Assembly (NCBI RefSeq): GCF_003788585.1
Contig: NZ_AYKG01000006.1
Location: 1-64,000, forward strand
DNA from: Salinisphaera japonica YTM-1
GTDB lineage: Bacteria; Pseudomonadota; Gammaproteobacteria; Nevskiales; Salinisphaeraceae
DNA: 64,000 nucleotides
Direction of reading: 5' to 3'
Below are positions 59,832 through 64,000 of the stretch, in pieces. Made by a program: the position numbers and the translations under genes. Within the stretch, counting starts at the first letter, position 1; each line of letters starts with the position of its first letter. Below the pieces are notes generated by a model. That model did no database searches. It was not told the origin of the DNA and was given only the letters and a program-made list of their open reading frames with translations.

Positions 59832-60535
59832 TGCACCGTTTCCAGAATCTGCTTGATCTTGATATCCGCGTTTGTAATCACTCGAAATGTCACCCGACGG
59901 CTCGCATCAAGATTTTCTTGATCCTGTGCGTCGAGCACGGGATGCGACGACGAAAACCCCACTGCGACCATATGTTTCTTGAGCCACGGACGAAATGAGT
60001 CCACATCCTGGAGCTTGTAGACGTACTGCAACACGTTTCGAGTGCGGCCTTGGGACAGCCGCATATTCAGAAAATAGGCCTCGGTGGGCGTCACATTCTG
60101 ATTCCATACGCTACTGGTATGCCCTTCGATCCGGACCTCCTCGATGGAATCTTCAAACTGGCTTAACACTTGAAGATAGCGGGGGAAAAAATTCGACAGC
60201 AACTGTTTGTATCGGTCGTTGAGCTCTTTCTTACCGGACTCGAAAAGAATATCGGGCGAGTTGAAGGTAAACGTCAGGGTCTGACGATCAATATCGGCGT
60301 TCCACTTCGACAGATCGTCTTCGAATTCAGCCATAAGCGCCTGATAGATAGCCACTTGATTTTCTTGGTAGGCCACGGCGACATTCTTGACCTTGTTTCG
60401 CTCGTCCTGCGTGTTAAGCATCATCGCAATGGCAATGAACAGAAACACCACCATCAGCCCCGACATCAAATCAGAGATCGACAGCCAATGGTGCTCCTCC
60501 TGCTCGGCCGCCCGGCTATTCAGCAAGTCAGACAT
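59828..60535 (-). CDS. zorB: ZorB-like MotB/OmpA-domain protein
   Basis: 235 residues. One N-terminal membrane helix (about 18-41, LSISDLMSGLMVVFLFIAIAMML) carries Asp22, at the place where MotB/ZorB proteins have the proton-binding Asp. The periplasmic part ends in an OmpA-like peptidoglycan-binding domain with IEGHT (136-140), LNMRLSQGRTRNVL (157-170) and ASRRVTFRVI. It would form the plug-and-anchor half of an ion-driven motor with ZorA. The gap to zorA is 11 bp. Confidence 0.87.
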   Translation of the reverse strand: MSDLLNSRAAEQEEHHWLSISDLMSGLMVVFLFIAIAMMLNTQDERNKVKNVAVAYQENQVAIYQALMAEFEDDLSKWNADIDRQTLTFTFNSPDILFESGKKELNDRYKQLLSNFFPRYLQVLSQFEDSIEEVRIEGHTSSVWNQNVTPTEAYFLNMRLSQGRTRNVLQYVYKLQDVDSFRPWLKKHMVAVGFSSSHPVLDAQDQENLDASRRVTFRVITNADIKIKQILETVQ

Positions 60536-60546
60536 CCCGATCAGCC

Positions 60547-62127
60547 TCAGGTGTTAACGACGTTGCGCATTTCACGGACCAGCTTTTGGTAATCGCCGGT
60601 AAACTGCTGGGATATCGTTCCGAGAGCACGGCCCATCTCGGTCATCACCTGACTGAGTTCCCGTTCCATTTGTGAGTCCAGCATACGAACCTGCTTGGTC
60701 ACGGCATCGCCAGTGTCCGAGAGCGCCCCCTCGATGGACCCGCGCAGGCTGCGGAAGACCTGCTGTGCTTCTTGGGTCTGACGTTCCGCCATATGTTCCA
60801 ACCCCTTCATCATCTCGCGCTGGGCATTGCCCAACTCCGTGGTCATGGTTTCGCCTGCGTCTTTGAATTGCTGTCCCAGTGCCTGATTCTGCTTTGCGAC
60901 CTCGGCCATCAAGTCTCGGAAATTATTGTTCATATCGCTGAGTAGATCATTGAACTGGGTCTTAACGTCCTCACTATTCTTGGCAATCACATCCGAGCTG
61001 CTTTGCAGGGATTGGTTGACGCGACCGGAGTTGTCCACAAACTCCTGCGCACCCTGAACGATGGCGCCCTGCAGCTTGTCGCCAGCATCCTTCATGCCGG
61101 TCGAGATATGTTCGGACGCCTCGTTCACCCCCTTGAGCGTGGCATCGATCTGGTCGTGAATCTGCGGCACGGCCTCCACGGCACGATCCCGAACGCTGGC
61201 AAAAGCCTTCAAATGCCGATTGAGTTCCGTAATCTGGTGCTGATTGACCTCCAGTACATCGCGCAGCGCCGCCAGTGACTCCGGGATCTTCTGCGTATCC
61301 GTGCTGATCGCCATGACTGCGGTTTCTGTCTGACCGATAGCTGAAACACCGAGCGCGTACTGCTCGACCATCTGGCCAAGCTGTTCCTTATAGCGCTCCT
61401 GCCACTCCACCAGTTTTTCCACTGACTCATTAAGCTGTTTGAAGTTTTCACCAAACTGCTCGGTCAGATTTTGGTTGAAATCGGCGATTACCTGATTCAG
61501 CGCTTCAATCACCTGCTCGGTCGCCGATTTGGACAACATATCGGCAAAATCCTGCAACTTGACCCAGAGATTTTCCTGAAACGCGGCGAACTCCTGGCGG
61601 CTCTGCTTGAAATGGTCGCCCATGTCGCCGCGCAGCAGCTTCATCTGCCCGGTCAGCGACGACTCGTCGCCGCTGCCGATCGCCTCGCGTAGGGACACGA
61701 CACCGTCCCGCTGTTCGGTCATCACCTGATACAGCTCGGCCACCCCGATGGCGTCTTCGTCGATGGCATCCTTCTCTCGCGGGCTGATCCAACCCACCGT
61801 TGCCAGCACTTTGTACACAATGCCAAAGAACATACCGGCCAGGCTGGTCAGAAACGCTGTTTTCATGCCGGCCAGCAGTGTCGAAATACTGCCGTCGATA
61901 TTATCAACGTTAAAATGGAGCAGGCCCGCGACGATCCCCGTGAATGTTCCCAGAATACCTAGGGTCGTCATCAGCGTTGGCGCGTAGTGGGTAAAGGCAT
62001 GTTGGCGGTTGCCGCGCTTCCAGACGCAGGCGAGCACAAATATGGCCAGGATGAGCACAATAAAGCCGTCGGTGAGATACGCCGCATCGACGCCCGATAC
62101 GGCCGCTTCAACAAAACTCGATAACAT
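60547..62127 (-). CDS. zorA: ZorA-like MotA/ExbB-domain protein with coiled-coil tail
   Basis: 526 residues. Three hydrophobic segments (about 20-36, 50-72 and 87-112) form the MotA/TolQ/ExbB channel module, with GILGTFTGIVAGL and GMKTAFLTSLAGMFFGIVYK typical of it. The remaining 400 residues are Gln/Glu/Lys-rich predicted coiled coil (QVIEALNQVIADFNQNLTEQ), the cytoplasmic tail by which ZorA signals phage entry. The length suits type II ZorA better than the longer type I. First of four genes in the defence operon. Confidence 0.87.
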   Translation of the reverse strand: MLSSFVEAAVSGVDAAYLTDGFIVLILAIFVLACVWKRGNRQHAFTHYAPTLMTTLGILGTFTGIVAGLLHFNVDNIDGSISTLLAGMKTAFLTSLAGMFFGIVYKVLATVGWISPREKDAIDEDAIGVAELYQVMTEQRDGVVSLREAIGSGDESSLTGQMKLLRGDMGDHFKQSRQEFAAFQENLWVKLQDFADMLSKSATEQVIEALNQVIADFNQNLTEQFGENFKQLNESVEKLVEWQERYKEQLGQMVEQYALGVSAIGQTETAVMAISTDTQKIPESLAALRDVLEVNQHQITELNRHLKAFASVRDRAVEAVPQIHDQIDATLKGVNEASEHISTGMKDAGDKLQGAIVQGAQEFVDNSGRVNQSLQSSSDVIAKNSEDVKTQFNDLLSDMNNNFRDLMAEVAKQNQALGQQFKDAGETMTTELGNAQREMMKGLEHMAERQTQEAQQVFRSLRGSIEGALSDTGDAVTKQVRMLDSQMERELSQVMTEMGRALGTISQQFTGDYQKLVREMRNVVNT

Positions 62128-62148
62128 CTAGCCCCCGGGGTGAAAAAA

Positions 62149-62391
62149 TCAGATTATTGTCATTGATTCGAAAAACGCCCACACGATGCGGTAATCGGCT
62201 TCGCGGTCGGTCTTGAAGAACGGCGCGACGTATTCCTCCGTGCGCTCACACGGGCCGCCCGTCAGGGTATGGTCCCAGTAGGTGTTGCTGACCGTGCCCT
62301 GTTGCAGATACTGGATATTTTCCCAGCCGATGGCAATGCCCTGCTCCTGTGTATCCGCTGATCGCAGGCCGTGACAAACCCCTTCGTCCAA
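62149..62391 (-). pseudogene. C-terminal fragment of an unidentified protein
   Basis: About 80 codons ending 21 bp before zorA. The readable part (IGWENIQYLQQGTVSNTYWDHTL, EEYVAPFFKTDREADYRIVWAFFE) looks like genuine protein, but the frame is closed by a stop 36 bp upstream of the first possible start and no upstream domain is present. Probably a truncated gene cut by the same events that left the IS remnant. A perfect 17-bp palindrome (ccccgggattcccgggg) lies at 62428-62444. Confidence 0.4.
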
Positions 62392-62567
62392 TTCGGACTT
62401 TTTGGCCTCGCGCGGCAGGCTGAATCACCCCGGGATTCCCGGGGACTCCAACTCTTGAGAGACTCAAGCCATAAAACAGAGCAACCGATATTCACCGGAA
62501 GTGCGACAGCGGGCGGTTCGCATGGTTTTTTGATTATCAAGGCGAGTATGCCTCGCAGAGGGCAGCT

Positions 62568-63057
62568 ATGGGCTCGATCACCGGCAAGTTCGGCTGTACG
62601 CCTGAGACATTGCGCAGCTCGGTTCACGAGGCGGAGCGCGATCGCGGACTGCGCGACGGCCAGACCACGGAAGAACGTGAACGCGCCAAAGCGCTTGAGT
62701 GAGAGAACCGCGAGCTAACGATATCCTTCGCAAGGCGTCCGCGTATTTTGCCCAATAGGGCCTCGACCGCCGAGGCAAGTGATGATCGATTTCATCGACG
62801 ATCACCGCGACGTCTACGGTGTCGAGCCAATCGGCAAGATCCTGCCGATGGCACCGTCGACGTGTCACGAAGCCAAGCGTCGAACGTCTGAGCCCAGCCG
62901 CCGATCGGCCCGCCAAAAGCGTGATGCCGAGCTACGTGACGTTATCCAGCAGACCCGGGAGGCTAACCTGTGCGTCTACGGTGCCCGAAAAAGCTGGCGC
63001 TAAGTTACAGCACGATCGCTGGCAAATCGCCCGTTGCGCGGTCGAACGATTGTTTAT
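62568..63057 (+). pseudogene. Degraded IS3-family transposase (OrfA and OrfB remnants)
   Basis: OrfA-like text (GKFGCTPETLRS, HEAERDRGLRDGQTTEERERAKALE) runs into a TGA, then ENREL, then loses frame with bases missing. OrfB begins near 62780 (MIDFIDDHRDVYGVEPIGKILPMAPSTCHEAKRR) and continues (RDAELRDVIQQTREANLCVYGARK) to a frameshift and stop near 63001; the following bases still encode LQHDRWQIARCAVERL in another frame. Both genes are truncated and inactive. It differs in subgroup from the remnant at 56465. It forms the right edge of the island next to tRNA-Arg. Confidence 0.85.
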
Positions 63058-63090
63058 GGGTCGGGAGTTCGAAATGAGTTGTCAGACAAT

Positions 63091-63125
63091 AAAAAAGGCC
63101 CACCTGAATCAGGAGGGCCTTTCTT
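63091..63125 (-). terminator. Terminator of the tRNA-Ser/tRNA-Arg transcript
   Basis: On the minus strand ggccctcct pairs with aggtgggcc (one mismatch-like G-T) and is followed by six T, just past the tRNA-Arg 3' end. Confidence 0.8.
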
Positions 63126-63129
63126 AGTG

Positions 63130-63206
63130 TGGTGCGCCCGGAGAGATTCGAACTCCCGACCTTGCGGTTCGTAGCCGCACGCTCTATCCAGCTGAGCTAC
63201 GGGCGC
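63130..63206 (-). tRNA. tRNA-Arg(ACG)
   Basis: 77 nt with encoded CCA. Acceptor GCGCCCG/CGGGCGC, D-loop AGCTGGATAG, anticodon loop CTACGAA giving ACG, T-loop GTTCGAATC. Twenty bases downstream of tRNA-Ser on the same strand. Confidence 0.97.
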
Positions 63207-63225
63207 ATTGCTCGTTTTGATTGTC

Positions 63226-63318
63226 TGGCGGAGAGGGAGGGATTCGAACCCTCGAAGAGGCTATAAACCCCTTACTCCCTTAGCAGGGGAGCGCCTTCGA
63301 CCACTCGGCCACCTCTCC
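63226..63318 (-). tRNA. tRNA-Ser(GCT)
   Basis: 93 nt with encoded CCA. Acceptor GGAGAGG/CCTCTCC, anticodon loop CTGCTAA giving GCT, long class II variable arm, T-loop GTTCGAATC. It is downstream of lysC; the tRNA-Ser-tRNA-Arg pair after lysC is common in gammaproteobacteria, usually with csrA between. Confidence 0.97.
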
Positions 63319-63514
63319 GATACTGACAATCTTCGCCTGATTCAACGCGAAAGGCCAAACCCAGCCCTTTGCATCGATTGGTCGAACAAAGCGACTATCA
63401 AATCGGCGGGGCTTTCGTGTGCGTCCGCGATCAATCAAGAGCGCAAATAATAGCCCTGAAACCGTTGTGACACAAGTCTTTTCGTTCGATTTTTCCAATA
63501 TCGTTGGTTTCATC

Positions 63515-63571
63515 CCGCCACGACCGGCCTGGCGGGTCCGCAGCCGATGACCTACGGCGTCTCGGCTGCGG
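63515..63571 (-). terminator. Two hairpins downstream of lysC
   Basis: A 10-bp perfect stem (ccgcagccga/tcggctgcgg, 63538-63571) and a 7-bp stem (cccgcca/tggcggg, 63515-63537) lie directly after the lysC stop. No T run follows, so termination is possible but unproven. The remaining gap to tRNA-Ser holds no gene. Confidence 0.45.
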
Positions 63572-63584
63572 ATCCAGCGCGCTC

Positions 63585-64000
63585 TTACTGCTCTTCGGTC
63601 GGTGTCAGCTCGGACTCGACCTTCTTCGGCTCTTCGTCGAGATCGAATTCGTCATGCAGCGCGCGCACGGCCAGTTCCAGGTACTTGTTCTCGACCACGA
63701 TCGAGATCTTGATCTCGGTGGTGGAGATCATGCGGATGTTGACGTTCTCGTCGGCCAGCACCTTGAACATGCGCGCGGCCACGTTGGCGTGCGAGCGCAT
63801 GCCCACGCCGACCAGCGAGACCTTGCAAACGTCCGGCACACCGGAGACGTCGCGCGCACCAATCTCGGGGGCGACCTTCTCGAGCATTTCCTTGGCCGCT
63901 TCGTAATCACGCTTGTGCACGGTGAAGGTGAAGTCGGTGAGCGTGTAATCGCTGGACGAATCGCCCGAGACGTTCTGCAGGATCATGTCGACTTCGATAT
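63585..64000 (-). CDS. lysC: Aspartate kinase, C-terminal part (runs off the window)
   Basis: About 138 residues of the C-terminus of a monofunctional aspartate kinase; the catalytic part lies beyond 64000. The two ACT regulatory folds are represented by VDMILQNVS near the edge and by VCKVSLVGVGMRSHANVAARMFKVLADENVNIRMISTTEIKISIVV, the feedback-binding segment. It phosphorylates aspartate for lysine, threonine and methionine synthesis. Not a bifunctional ThrA or MetL form, since the frame ends after the ACT domains. Confidence 0.94.
   Translation of the reverse strand, partial: IEVDMILQNVSGDSSSDYTLTDFTFTVHKRDYEAAKEMLEKVAPEIGARDVSGVPDVCKVSLVGVGMRSHANVAARMFKVLADENVNIRMISTTEIKISIVVENKYLELAVRALHDEFDLDEEPKKVESELTPTEEQ

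Noticed and set aside
60547-62127. Housekeeping flagellar MotA or TolQ/ExbB
   Set aside because: The 400-residue coiled-coil tail, the fused operon with nucleases and the absence of flagellar or Tol/Ton partners do not fit.
56465-63206. Prophage or integrative element inserted in tRNA-Arg or tRNA-Ser
   Set aside because: No integrase, no structural phage genes, and no duplication of a tRNA 3' end was found at the left edge.

Overview
The window is a GC-rich chromosome segment from a gammaproteobacterium. The housekeeping order mutL-miaA-hfq-hflX-hflK-hflC-hisZ-purA-tRNA-Leu-rnr-rlmB-rpsF-rpsR-rplI-dnaB-alr-radA is the classical gammaproteobacterial arrangement, and ffh-ypjD-corB with rpsP-rimM-trmD-rplS fits as well. 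Acidic C-terminal tails on ribosomal proteins and an ergothioneine cluster would suit a salt- or oxidant-tolerant marine organism of the Salinisphaera kind. That genus is an inference from gene content and style, not a demonstrated identity.

Layout. 1-5 kb: ergothioneine genes egtD/egtC/egtB, a cystathionine-lyase-like PLP enzyme and a glycerophosphodiesterase. 5-10 kb: redox and envelope genes (glutathionyl-hydroquinone reductase, SppA, TrxB, a catalytically dead NlpC/P60-like lipoprotein). 10-17.8 kb: ribosome and SRP block, then a haem-export-like membrane protein, a CorC/HlyC-type transporter and RadA. 17.8-28.8 kb: alr-dnaB, a 1.7-kb array of about 250-bp repeats, rplI/rpsR/rpsF, rlmB, an OmpA lipoprotein and rnr. 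28.8-42 kb: tRNA-Leu, a purine salvage pair (deaminase and NCS2 permease), purA, hisZ, hflC/hflK (separated from hflX by a 299-bp inverted-repeat element), hfq, miaA and mutL. 42-56 kb: accessory metabolism and regulators (SprT-like protease, WYL regulator, SRPBCC-SDR fusion, ABC1 kinase, FadH-type reductase, lactate permease with a GlcG-like protein, azlCD with an XRE-cupin regulator, pantothenate kinase).

56.4-63.1 kb is a lower-GC genomic island between coaA and a tRNA-Ser/tRNA-Arg pair, bounded by decayed IS3 transposase genes on both sides. It carries a four-gene operon on the minus strand: a MotA/ExbB-like channel with a long coiled-coil tail (ZorA-like), a MotB/OmpA-like partner (ZorB-like), an HNH nuclease (ZorE-like) and a DUF262/GmrSD-type protein with its own C-terminal HNH-like motif. 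The first three look like a type II Zorya anti-phage system; the fourth is not a standard member and makes this the most interesting locus in the window.

The second theme is non-coding repeat content. Several intergenic spaces (5.05-5.53, 16.34, 21.5-23.1 and 25.4-25.6 kb) share short words such as 'gcgtctattggcgtgcat' and form large palindromes or tandem arrays. Two small inverted-repeat elements (36.97 and 56.70 kb) look like non-autonomous mobile elements. No CRISPR array, rRNA operon or intact prophage is visible. The last gene, lysC, runs off the right edge.
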